Below are positions 17,369 to 25,426 of a stretch of 64,000 nt of DNA, in pieces. A program made the translations under genes and the position numbers. The DNA is from Cyanidium caldarium (lineage: Eukaryota > Rhodophyta > Bangiophyceae > Cyanidiales > Cyanidiaceae): the NCBI GenBank assembly GCA_026184775.1, contig JANCYW010000020.1, positions 124,001 to 188,000 on the forward strand, in the 5' to 3' direction. Position 1 is the stretch's first letter. Each line of letters begins with the position of its first letter. The notes beneath the pieces are model-generated. The model did not search any database, had not been told where the DNA came from, and was given only the letters and a program-made list of their open reading frames with translations.

Positions 17369-19846
17369 TCAACGCAACTCCGCATCAGCCGTTGTCGGCG
17401 CGGCGGTCTCGATACGCGCGGGCGCTTGCATCGACGTGTTCGACGCGGCCGGATCCGTCGCACGAATTGCTGCTGCACCTGCCGATGCGATGTGGCGGCC
17501 GGCGGCCTCAACGGGCACTGCACCGCGGTGGGTGGCATTCGGGATGGACGTGGCCGTGGCAGTCGCGTCAAGTGCCGCCGCCGATGTGTTCGGCTGGCGC
17601 TCCGATCGGTTGCCGTTGTCATCGGAGGCGTTCACCGATGTCGGATCCGACGCGGTGGCGTTGGCCGCGGCGGCGTGCCCGGGCGCATCTTGTCCCGTCT
17701 GCGGCGATGTCCCCTCAGTGCTGGCTATGAAGCCGACGGTCGTCGCCTCTGCGACCGTCTCTGGCACGGCGTGCGAGCGCGCTGGCGGACTCGTGTTCAC
17801 CGGGGCGGTGCGCGGCTCATCGGGTGTCGTTCTCGTCAACGGCTCCACGGAGGCGTTCACCTGAAGCAACCGCTCGGTTTCATCTCCAGACGCCTCTTTC
17901 CCGGCTGTTGCAACTGCCGACGCGGGTTCGACGCTCTGCAGCGACCCGTTCGACCCTGCGAGCGGCCGCTGCTCGTCAGGCAACTCGACCGCCGGGCCGC
18001 CCGGCATCGGCTCCGACGCCCTGAGGGCATCGGGCGGAGGCGCGGCATCTCCGTCGCCCGGCGCGACTCCACCGGTGCCGCCTCGCGTGTCATCGATCGT
18101 TGTGGGTGCCTCCCGCGGCGTCGGTGGCGACGCCGCGGAGCGTGCCGTGCCCGTACGGTTGTGGTCGTTGCTGACGCCGGCTTTCGATTCCCCGGCGGCG
18201 CTGTGCTGTGCGGCTGACGGAGGCACTGAAGGCGCATCGGTCGTCGACGCCGGGGATGGCCCCGACACACCCGAGGCATGGCGAGGGGAGCGCGTGCCCT
18301 CCGCTGCCGTCTCTTCTCTATTCGGCTCCGTATCCACGGTCGCAGAGGTCGGCTCGGATGCTCCGGCCTCGTCATGACGGTGGACACCGGGCGCCGCCGC
18401 CGGCCACTCCGCATCCACGCCACCGGCCTCGCCGGCTGGGCGCGAGTGCTGCTCCGGGTCGCTCGCCGGCTCAGTGCCTTTCAGCCCCGCTACCATCGGC
18501 GTCGGCGACGCCATCACCGCTTCCCACGCGCGAGCGCGACTGGCAGGCTCGCTCTCCCCGGACACTTTCTCATCATCCACCGGCAGCTCCTGTAGGTCGT
18601 ACGCCCAGGTTCCGCCAGCTTCGTCACCGGTCGTCTCTGCGCTGCTGCGGTATCGGCGCTGCAGTGCACCCGTCGCCCGGACCACGCCTCGCGCCATCCA
18701 TCGAGTCGCTTGGGCGACGCCGCGAACGCCCTGCCGCACCGTCATCACCGACAGCCGCCCCACGGTGGACAGGCCCACGCGTCGGCCCACCACGTAGGCG
18801 GCCGCCAGCAGAAAGAACAGAAACGCTGCTAGCACGAGCCAGCGCCCGCGTTTGGCACGGCGATGCATGTGCGTCAGGGTGGCCTTGCCGGCGCGCGCCG
18901 ACTCGCTGTAGGCGTCGTGGACGTCGCGTGTCCGGCGAATCTTCGCGGACGACTCGTGCAGCACCGTCTGTGCGACGCGCGTCCGCTCCAACTCTTGCCC
19001 GGCCACCCAGTTGGTGCGGCGCAGGCGATGCGTCACTTCGCTGGCCATCGTCACCACGTTCTTCTCGCGTGCTTCCTCATAGCCGCCAGTTCTGCCGGAG
19101 GAAGGCGGCGCGCCCGGCGCGGCCGGGCGGTATTCGTGCGGCGCCGGCGGTCGTCCTGCCAACAACGCCTCCCGCTCCCGCTGGGTCGACGCGTCCGCGC
19201 AGGGCGGCGCTGCCGCCGACGGTTGCTGACGGCGCTCCGGTCTTCCGGCACTGCGCCGACGCAATTGTAGCACCGTGGCCGACAACAGTCGCTGGTGTTG
19301 AAACAGCTGCTGCCGCGCCGCATCCAGATGAGTCGAACCGAACGGCTCCGCCTCGTCCAGCATCGCCTGCCACTGTGCCAGCCGCTCCCGAGCCTCTCGC
19401 TCTGCCGCGTCCGTCTGGGGCGAAGATCGCTCCGCCCGCCGCAAAACCGCAACCCACCGCTTCACCCCCGCCACCATCTCCTCCGAGCGCTGCAGCGTGT
19501 CAGCGCCACCAGCTGTGCTGCCGCTGACACCGCCCTGACCAGTCCCGTCCACGACGTCGCCACGCTGCGCTCGACGCGATCCCTCGCCTGGCCGCTCCAC
19601 CGCAGGAGCCACCGAAGGCGGTCCCGCAACAACCTCACTGCTTCCGATCCTATCCCTTCCGTCCATATCCACTCCCCGCTCCCCCGTCATAGCCCCCGCC
19701 CGCACTTGCCTACCCGCAGTGTGCTCCATTCCGCACAAGCCGCCGCCCCGACAGCCCGTCGGCTCGCATGCATCCGCTCGGCGGATGGCGTCGATGCGGC
19801 GCTCTGCACTGCCGAAACGACGCGGTGCGGTGTCCGGCGGTCTCAT
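17369..19846 (-). CDS. SEC20: Sec20-like SNARE with a very long lumenal tail
   Basis: An 825-residue protein. Residues about 120-200 are a charged helical region. A Sec20-type Qb-SNARE segment follows at about 273-331 (HRLRRTNWVAGQELERTRVA, then a heptad-rich part to the membrane), then a single transmembrane helix at 337-356 (WLVLAAFLFFLLAAAYVV). Sec20/BNIP1 acts in Golgi-to-ER retrograde fusion. The family is normally 220-400 residues. Here about 470 residues follow the membrane helix and would be lumenal. They are Ala/Thr/Ser/Pro/Glu-rich with no domain, and the C-terminus ends in AELR rather than a KDEL-type signal. Internal ATGs at 19729 and 19666 are alternative starts and would leave more room for a promoter, since the divergent HIT gene begins 29 bases from the first ATG. 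Confidence 0.65.
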   Translation of the reverse strand: MRPPDTAPRRFGSAERRIDAIRRADACEPTGCRGGGLCGMEHTAGRQVRAGAMTGERGVDMDGRDRIGSSEVVAGPPSVAPAVERPGEGSRRAQRGDVVDGTGQGGVSGSTAGGADTLQRSEEMVAGVKRWVAVLRRAERSSPQTDAAEREARERLAQWQAMLDEAEPFGSTHLDAARQQLFQHQRLLSATVLQLRRRSAGRPERRQQPSAAAPPCADASTQREREALLAGRPPAPHEYRPAAPGAPPSSGRTGGYEEAREKNVVTMASEVTHRLRRTNWVAGQELERTRVAQTVLHESSAKIRRTRDVHDAYSESARAGKATLTHMHRRAKRGRWLVLAAFLFFLLAAAYVVGRRVGLSTVGRLSVMTVRQGVRGVAQATRWMARGVVRATGALQRRYRSSAETTGDEAGGTWAYDLQELPVDDEKVSGESEPASRARAWEAVMASPTPMVAGLKGTEPASDPEQHSRPAGEAGGVDAEWPAAAPGVHRHDEAGASEPTSATVDTEPNREETAAEGTRSPRHASGVSGPSPASTTDAPSVPPSAAQHSAAGESKAGVSNDHNRTGTARSAASPPTPREAPTTIDDTRGGTGGVAPGDGDAAPPPDALRASEPMPGGPAVELPDEQRPLAGSNGSLQSVEPASAVATAGKEASGDETERLLQVNASVEPLTRTTPDEPRTAPVNTSPPARSHAVPETVAEATTVGFIASTEGTSPQTGQDAPGHAAAANATASDPTSVNASDDNGNRSERQPNTSAAALDATATATSIPNATHRGAVPVEAAGRHIASAGAAAIRATDPAASNTSMQAPARIETAAPTTADAELR

Positions 19847-19875
19847 GCGCCCGCTCCAACACGCTCGTCGGCTGA

Positions 19876-20487
19876 ATGACTCGGGCGTATAGTTTCTATA
19901 GTATATTCAGGCGGCGGGATGGGCGTGCACGGCAGCGGTCGCGGGTTTCGGGGTCGATCAACGGGGTGTTGGAGGAGACGCCCGAGCAGCGGGCGCGGGA
20001 GTACGCCTTCGGGCCGCATCGGATACGTCGCGGGGTGGAGGTGTTCTTTTCGACGCGACTGACGTACGCCATGGTGAACGTGCGTCCGATAGTGGAGCAT
20101 CATGTTCTGGTGGTGCCTCGGCGGTGTGTGGCACGATTTGCGGACATGACGCACGAGGAGGTGTGCGACCTGTGGCTGTCGGCGCAGTGCATCGGGGCGC
20201 GGCTGGAGGTGTATGGGCAGGCGCGCGGAGTGACTGGGTTGCAGTTTGTGTTGCAGGACGGGAGTGGATCGGGTCAGACGGTGCCGCACGTGCACGTGCA
20301 CGTGGTGCCGCGGGCGCCTGGCGATTTCGAGCCCAACGACTTGGTGTACGAGGCGCTGGAGCGGTCGCCGCTGCGGCGGTTGTCGCCCGATGCGGCGACG
20401 CAGCGGAATCGCAGCGACGAGGATATGACGGTGGAGCGGGAGGAGCTGAGGCGGCTCTTCCCCGAGCGCGAGCACCAGGTGCTTTGA
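19876..20487 (+). CDS. FHIT: Fhit-type HIT family dinucleoside polyphosphate hydrolase
   Basis: A 203-residue HIT protein related to Fhit, which hydrolyses Ap3A and similar dinucleotides. The core starts at YAFGPHRI and continues with FFSTRLTYAMVNVRPIVEHH and VLVVPRRCVARFADM. The catalytic histidine triad is HVHVHV in QTVPHVHVHVVPR (about residues 134-146). The C-terminal GDFEPNDLVYEALE matches the Fhit GDFxxNDxIYxxL box. About 45 residues precede the core: MTRAYSFYSIFRRRDGRAR and on, a possible mitochondrial presequence. It contains the only upstream in-frame ATG. A tatattcag just inside it could also be read as a 3' splice site, so the exact N-terminus is uncertain. Confidence 0.82.
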   Translation: MTRAYSFYSIFRRRDGRARQRSRVSGSINGVLEETPEQRAREYAFGPHRIRRGVEVFFSTRLTYAMVNVRPIVEHHVLVVPRRCVARFADMTHEEVCDLWLSAQCIGARLEVYGQARGVTGLQFVLQDGSGSGQTVPHVHVHVVPRAPGDFEPNDLVYEALERSPLRRLSPDAATQRNRSDEDMTVEREELRRLFPEREHQVL

Positions 20488-20666
20488 GAGCCTTGAGGGC
20501 GGGCGACTGGGCGATATGTGTGTGTGTGTGGGGCATCACCGAGCGGTCGCATGCGCTCGACATCACCGGGCCAAGCGGCCGCGCCGTCTCCCGCTTGACG
20601 TTTCTCGCAAGTGGCGCAAGCGTGGTAAAGGGAATGCCCGCGCCCAGGGAGAGGGAGCCGCGCCCG

Positions 20667-21617
20667 TTATCCGACTTTGCGTTTCTGGCAACCGTCGTAA
20701 CAAAGATAGAAGTAATAGTCGCGCGTATGCGCTGCGGGGCGCGCCGGCGGCACCGACACGTCGGTCGGTTCGGGCTCGCCGCCGAACGAGATGCCCACGT
20801 GCTTCACGTCGGAGCGCTTGCCAGTGACGTCCCGCATCAGACGTCGGATGGACTTGCGGCCCATGCTGAACACTCGAAAGCGCAAGCGGCGGCCCGGTTG
20901 GGAGTGCGGCGCCAATGGTGTGCCGCTGTCTTGCGGGTGCAGCACGATCTCGGAGTTGTCCTCGGACACGGTGACGCGAATGGCCGGCGACAGGTGGAAC
21001 TGAGTGCGGCGCTTGCCATCGCCAAATGTCGGGCACGACGCCGGCAGACACGTCGCGCCACCACCGTAGTCGGCATCGAGCTGTCGTCGCCATTCCAGGA
21101 AAGCGCCCTCGCGCACGCCGATGCGGCCGCAGGACACAGAGGGTAGGGCAGCGGCAGCAGGGTCGTCGCCTGGTGGCGACGATAAGATACACGCCCGGAT
21201 GGCCTCCGCTGGACGATTCTGTCGATGCAACACCTGGCACGCCGCAACGGTGGCCGCATGCAGCGCTTGCCATTCGCGCAACACGCGATCGATAGCGTCG
21301 GCTTCGGTGGGATCAGCGGCCGCCACACGCACTTTCAGCGTGCGTTCCAGAGACGCCGGCAGCCGGTTCTCGTCGGCCGCCGCCGCGCTGTCGGCCAGCA
21401 CTTCGTCCGGGAGATGGAGCTGCGGACGGTGGGCGCGTGCGCTCGGTGACCGAAAACCAGCTTGCGGAGAACCAACAGCTGCGCAAACACCCTCGCCGTG
21501 GACACGTGTCAGTCGCGTGCCTGCGGCCCTCGCGCCGGCTCCACCCGAGCACGCATCGAACACCAGGCGGTGGTGAAACGGCGAGTAGTAGCAGGCCGCC
21601 GAGCTGTCGCCCTCCAT
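20667..21617 (-). CDS. Hypothetical protein of unknown function
   Basis: A 316-residue reading frame that I do not recognise. It starts MEGDSSAACYYSPFHHRLVF, has a helical central part (about residues 95-160, with EADAIDRVLREWQALHAATV), and a C-terminal region of apparent beta strands (FHLSPAIRVTVSEDNSEIVL, RRLRFRVFSMGRKSIRRLMR), ending with DYYFYLCYDGC. It has no signal peptide, membrane segment or known catalytic motif. The long frame, ordered-looking composition and fit between two intergenic gaps support a real gene. The frame extends past 21617 only to a TTG. It is convergent with the HIT gene 179 bases away. Confidence 0.6.
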   Translation of the reverse strand: MEGDSSAACYYSPFHHRLVFDACSGGAGARAAGTRLTRVHGEGVCAAVGSPQAGFRSPSARAHRPQLHLPDEVLADSAAAADENRLPASLERTLKVRVAAADPTEADAIDRVLREWQALHAATVAACQVLHRQNRPAEAIRACILSSPPGDDPAAAALPSVSCGRIGVREGAFLEWRRQLDADYGGGATCLPASCPTFGDGKRRTQFHLSPAIRVTVSEDNSEIVLHPQDSGTPLAPHSQPGRRLRFRVFSMGRKSIRRLMRDVTGKRSDVKHVGISFGGEPEPTDVSVPPARPAAHTRDYYFYLCYDGCQKRKVG

Positions 21618-22320
21618 GCCGACATTCCCACCACCGTCGTCAGTGCCTACGCCCAACAGTCCCGACAAAAGCCGCTGAGAGAAGACTCGAGGGCAACACC
21701 CTCAATCAAGTGGCTGGCGACCGGCAACGTGCGGGCGACAGCGCCGCCAATGCGGAAAAGCCATTTCAAATTCGAAGGCAAAACCCGCAGAGGGCGATCC
21801 CGCGTTTTCGACAGCGGGACGAAACGTCAACGGCAACGAGAGGAGAGGGGTACAGCCCGAGGGGCCACGGCAACGTGAGAAAGTGAGAAGCTGGCCCTGT
21901 TCGAGCGCACGCATGCAACGCGTCTCTGCACCGCATCTCGTTCGACGTTCAGCACCGCACGACCCAGACATCGCCATCTTCAGGCGTCTCAGCATGTCGC
22001 ACAGCATCGGGAAAGCACTCCCGAACGACCATCTTCCCATGTTCTGCGTACTTGCGCATCCTTGCGTCTGCAGGTACTCTCGGCGTCTTCTACCACTCGT
22101 CCTTCCAGAATCGAAGGGAATTTCATGGAACTTTCTACCGCATCTCGCGGAGCATCGCGAGGCGCTCGCCGCCGCCAGCCCGCGGTCGAGCGACGTCGAC
22201 GTTTTCGTGTTCGGTGGCGGTTTAGGCGCGCGGTGAATGACCTCGAGGGCGACCGGGGCGAGCAACCCAGACGGATATCGTCGTGGTGGGTGGCGTTGGT
22301 GGGTAGCGCGACCGGGGTTC
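21618..22320. promoter_or_regulatory. Divergent intergenic region, about 700 bp
   Basis: This separates the unknown minus-strand gene from the YciO-like plus-strand gene and is one of the longer gaps in the window. Frames crossing it give Arg/Ser/His-rich translations without family features. A small GC hairpin (cccgc...gcggg around 21800-21825) is present but does not fold as a tRNA arm. Nothing else stands out. Confidence 0.4.
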
Positions 22321-23193
22321 ATGGCGCCGAATGGCTTGCCGGGATTTGTGGGCGGGGCGTTGTGGGCGCGCCTCGGTGTCTCGCCCCGGGCGTCGGCGGC
22401 TTCGGCGGCTTCGGCGGCGGCGGCGGCCTCCAAGCCGGGACAACAGCGTCGGTGCCGCACGGTGCAAGTGAGTGGCGCAGAGCACGACTTGTGGCGCTTG
22501 CGACCTATTATCGAGATGCTGCAGGACCCGAGTCTGAACGCCGTGGGCATCCTGCCCACCGACACCTCGTACGCGTTTGTGTGCAATGTGCGCTCGCGGA
22601 CCGGTGTGGAGCGGATATATGCGCTCAAGCGGGCGACACCGAGTTTGCGCAAACCGTTGTCGCTGTTGTGTCGGGACCACGCGTCCATTCAGTGCTACTC
22701 GGTGGGCATCGACCGCAGCACGTTTCGGGTGCTGAAAATGCTGCTGCCCGGACCGTATACCTTCATCTTGCCGGCGTCAAGTGCCGTGCCGCGGGTTCTG
22801 CTGGAGAGCCGCGAGCACCGCAAGCTGTGGCGGCGGAAAGAGGTGGGCGTGCGGTGGCCCGGTGATGTGCCCTGTCAGGCGGTGCTGGACGGAATGGACG
22901 GTGTGGCGCTGTTGGCGAGCTCCGTGCCCGAGCAGGACACTGAGGGCAGCGCCCTGGCGCAGGATCCCATGCGGATGCACGACGAGTGGGCTGGTCGGGT
23001 CGACTTTATCGTGGATGCGGGGTTTCGGGCCGCGCATGGCTGCTCCACGGTGGTCGATGTCGGCCGCGACTGGGAGATACTGCGGTGTGGCGCCGGTTAT
23101 CACGCACTCATGCAAGCGCTGGGTCGCGACGTGCCCGGCCAGGCGTGCGAAGCCCAGCCGATGGAGCCAACCGACCAACGGTGGCTAGCCTAG
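22321..23193 (+). CDS. YciO-type Sua5/YciO/YrdC domain protein, probably plastid-targeted
   Basis: A 290-residue protein of the Sua5/YciO/YrdC superfamily, whose YrdC/Sua5 members make threonylcarbamoyl-AMP for t6A in tRNA. The core reads GILPTDTSYAFVCNVRSRTG, IYALKRA, KPLSLLCRD, LKMLLPGPYTFILPAS, VGVRWPGD and STVVDVG. These fit the YciO branch (PGxYTFIL and VGVR-P boxes) better than YrdC proper. It lacks the extra Sua5 C-terminal domain. The N-terminus (MAPNGLPGFVGGALWARLG, then an Ala/Ser-rich stretch) resembles a plastid transit peptide with an early Phe. An ATG at 22237 would add 28 residues. Whether YciO-type proteins make threonylcarbamoyl-AMP is uncertain. Confidence 0.78.
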   Translation: MAPNGLPGFVGGALWARLGVSPRASAASAASAAAAASKPGQQRRCRTVQVSGAEHDLWRLRPIIEMLQDPSLNAVGILPTDTSYAFVCNVRSRTGVERIYALKRATPSLRKPLSLLCRDHASIQCYSVGIDRSTFRVLKMLLPGPYTFILPASSAVPRVLLESREHRKLWRRKEVGVRWPGDVPCQAVLDGMDGVALLASSVPEQDTEGSALAQDPMRMHDEWAGRVDFIVDAGFRAAHGCSTVVDVGRDWEILRCGAGYHALMQALGRDVPGQACEAQPMEPTDQRWLA

Positions 23194-23390
23194 CGAGGAA
23201 CGACCGAGGGCGCGGGCTGCCGTAGCGGCAAAGGTAGAGGAACGTTGCCCGGCCATTCAGGGTACGTCGCACGGCGCGTTGCCACCGGAGGCCCGGCGGA
23301 CTCGCTTCCGGAACGTCCATGCGGATGTCACTGCCGCAGCATCCCGACGACTGACTCCCACGCAAATGCACACTCCGCTAAACACGCACA

Positions 23391-23993
23391 TCAACACTTG
23401 TGCACGGTGGTGACCGGCGTGCCGTCTTCGTCCACTGCAGGCGTTTTGGCGCTCACGTAGATGCCGTCGAGGAACTTGCGAATGTCCTTCTTGCGCACGA
23501 GGCACGACTCGTGCACCAGCGCCGCCGACTGCGACACCTCGTTGAGGTCGTTGCCCACCAGCAGCAGACAATCCTTCACCGTGCCCGATCGGTACACCTT
23601 CACACTGCCCAGCATGCGCACCCGTCGTACGCGCTTCTCACCCAGAAAGTTGCGCACCTCCACCAGTGTGTCGTCGTCGGCGATGGTCAGATTGAGCGGA
23701 AAGTGCGCGTACACCGCCCGCATCTCGTAGCAGAAACCTTTCAGCACCCCGGCGAACATGTTCCTCAGCACCGAGGCGGCGGTCATGATGCACGCCACAT
23801 GCTTACGCTCGCCGTGCCACACATCGATGCGGATGGTGCGGCCGCCGTTCTGCACCGTGAGGTCCGCCGGGATGTGCTTCACGTGCTTGTGCAGCGCGCC
23901 GCGCGGTCCCCGCACCCAGAGCGATCGCGCCTTGATGCGCACCTCGACGCCCTCGGGCACCTTGATCGTCTCCGATGCCAGAATCCGCCTCAT
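23391..23993 (-). CDS. RPL9: Cytosolic 60S ribosomal protein uL6 (RPL9)
   Basis: A 200-residue eukaryotic uL6. It opens MRRILASETIKVPEGVEVRI, continues with WVRGPRGALHKHVKH, then IMTAASVLRNMFAGVLKGFC and MRAVYAHFPLNLTI, then NFLGEKRVRRVRML. The C-terminal part has VYRSGTVKDCLLLVGNDLNE and KKDIRKFLDGIYVS. All are diagnostic of eukaryotic RPL9 rather than plastid or mitochondrial L6. The length is as expected (about 190). The ATG at 23993 is the family start. The frame runs upstream, but that part is Pro/Arg-rich. The disrupted tRNA-Met gene lies 268 bases upstream on the other strand. Confidence 0.95.
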   Translation of the reverse strand: MRRILASETIKVPEGVEVRIKARSLWVRGPRGALHKHVKHIPADLTVQNGGRTIRIDVWHGERKHVACIMTAASVLRNMFAGVLKGFCYEMRAVYAHFPLNLTIADDDTLVEVRNFLGEKRVRRVRMLGSVKVYRSGTVKDCLLLVGNDLNEVSQSAALVHESCLVRKKDIRKFLDGIYVSAKTPAVDEDGTPVTTVHKC

Positions 23994-24261
23994 CGGGAAT
24001 CGAGATAGGTAACGGGCAGAGTGCCGGAAGGCGGGTAAGCGTCGAGGTAGAACGCCAGAGAGAGGCCGGCGGGGCACGGGCCATGACGCGCCCGGAGGCG
24101 GCGGCCGCGGCACCGGCGCACCCGGTTCTCGTGTCACGAAAAGTACAGGATTGTCGCAATCGGGGTATGATGCGAAACCCCCCTGCGGCTGCGTTTATAT
24201 GCCATTCGCGCCGGCGCAATGCGAGCAGCGTGCACTCGACGAGCGCGTTTGCGCGCGTCCT

Positions 24262-24495
24262 GCGGCAGTGGCGCAGTTGGCCATAGGTGGCAGCAAACCC
24301 GAACGACGTTCCTGGTGCCGATGCTCTGGTCCTGGTGTGGCCGGGGCCACAGCGTAAAATCGACCGGACAGTTCTGCGTGCGCCTCACGGGGGCGTGGCT
24401 GCGTGCCTGCCACGGCGCGTAGGTCTCATACCGGGCGCGGGGGCGCTTCGACGAGAGAGATCCTAAGGACGTGAGTTCGAGCCTCACCTGCCGCA
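24262..24495 (+). tRNA. tRNA-Met (CAU), elongator type, with two introns
   Basis: The exons are 24262-24283, 24415-24430 and 24460-24495, giving a 74-nt tRNA. The acceptor stem is GCGGCAG (24262-24268) pairing perfectly with CTGCCGC (24488-24494), then discriminator A. The D stem is GCGC (24271-24274) with GCGC (24415-24418). The anticodon stem is TAGGT/TCCTA, with the T-T pair at 31/39 that elongator tRNA-Met also has elsewhere. The anticodon loop is CTCATA plus A, anticodon CAT. The variable loop is AGGAC and the T arm is GTGAG-TTCGAGC-CTCAC. The A box TGGCGCAGTTGG and a B-box-like GTTCGAGCC are intact. One 131-nt intron interrupts the D loop (junction about 21/22, uncertain by a base or two); a 29-nt intron sits at the canonical 37/38 site. 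A T8 terminator follows. Confidence 0.9.
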
Positions 24496-24503
24496 CGACT
24501 CTG

Positions 24504-24511
24504 TTTTTTTT
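24504..24511 (+). terminator. RNA polymerase III oligo-T terminator of tRNA-Met
   Basis: Eight consecutive T residues begin eight bases after the discriminator base of the tRNA, the usual spacing and form of a pol III terminator. Confidence 0.88.
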
Positions 24512-24682
24512 CGGGGTGGACGCGGGTAGGAGGTAGGGAGTGCGACGACGACGAGGGTGCCGTGCTGGTGGGCGAAGTCGTGCGTAACCTTTGGCGAGTT
24601 CCTGACCCCTTCGTATGGCGACGAGCTGCGTCGGTCATCACGTCCGCAGTCGCTACTTCCTCCCATTCACTCCCTTCCTCCA

Positions 24683-25102
24683 CTACCGCTCTCCCTGACG
24701 AGTCCATTTCTGCGGCAGCTCCTTGCCCGCTCGCTTCCACAGCTCAGCACCCTTCACCGAGTAGCCGGCTGCAGCGAATCGTACCACGTAGGGCATCAGC
24801 CAGTGCTGCCCGACCAGCTGGAACACCCGCGGCAGCTGCGGCGCTACGTAACGGTCCAGCAACTGCTTCACCCGCCGCCACCGGGCGTGCTTCACCACGA
24901 CCGCGTCCTCGGCTGGCGGCGCAGCACCCGCCCTCTGCTCTCCCGTTTGCACCGCGCCTGCACGTACCGACCGGTGCTTCTTCGGTGACGCTCCCTCCTC
25001 ATCACCCAACCAAAACTCCAGAGCCACTATGGTGGTCGCCGCCGCCGCTGACACGCCCACCACCACCCGCGCTACCAGCCGTATCGCCCTGCCCCAGTTC
25101 AT
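24683..25102 (-). CDS. Small hypothetical membrane protein
   Basis: A 139-residue frame starting MNWGRAIRLVARVVVGVSAA. Residues 7-30 form one hydrophobic helix (VARVVVGVSAAAATTIVALE), followed by a charged linker and an amphipathic C-terminal part (VKQLLDRYVAPQLPRVFQLV, then WLMPYVVRFAAAGYSVKGAE). I recognise no family. The composition looks like a real protein, more so than alternative frames here, but support is moderate. The frame extends to 25222 without a better ATG. It ends 171 bases from the tRNA terminator and is convergent with the tRNA. Confidence 0.45.
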   Translation of the reverse strand: MNWGRAIRLVARVVVGVSAAAATTIVALEFWLGDEEGASPKKHRSVRAGAVQTGEQRAGAAPPAEDAVVVKHARWRRVKQLLDRYVAPQLPRVFQLVGQHWLMPYVVRFAAAGYSVKGAELWKRAGKELPQKWTRQGER

Positions 25103-25426
25103 GATCCAGTGCGTGCCGTGCGAGACGAGGTCGGTGGCGCTATCGCGGGCTGCCCGCTCGGCGTTCTCCACCGAGAGCACCACCAGCACCACCACCACCG
25201 GCTGTGCGGTGCGGACGTGCAAGGTCCAAGCGCCCAGAGCCGCGGGGAATGCACGGCAACCGACCTAGGAATATCTGCTGAGAGGACTTTCGGTGTACTG
25301 AGTGGGCAAGCAAGTCCTGGTATTGACCTGTTGCATTCAGGTTCATTGGATGTGGGCCCAGACGATGACGGTGCTGTGCCCCCAGCGTGGACCCCTCCGC
25401 GTCCCTCACCTTCGTGGCGCTACCCC
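25103..25426. other. Intergenic stretch between two minus-strand genes
   Basis: About 320 bases holding the 3' end of the unknown gene at 25427-26620 and the upstream region of the small membrane-protein gene. Locally A/T-richer around 25265-25345. I see no RNA gene or repeat. Confidence 0.35.

Noticed and set aside
20518-20531. TG dinucleotide tract, and a similar one near 30690
   Set aside because: Simple short repeats without further structure; no reason to assign a function.
21702-22688. A 328-codon minus-strand frame covering the gap before the YciO-like gene
   Set aside because: It overlaps the conserved YciO-like coding region and is Arg/Ser/Pro-rich throughout.
24426-24740. A 104-codon minus-strand frame over the tRNA gene
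   Set aside because: It runs through the tRNA and its terminator and shows no protein features.
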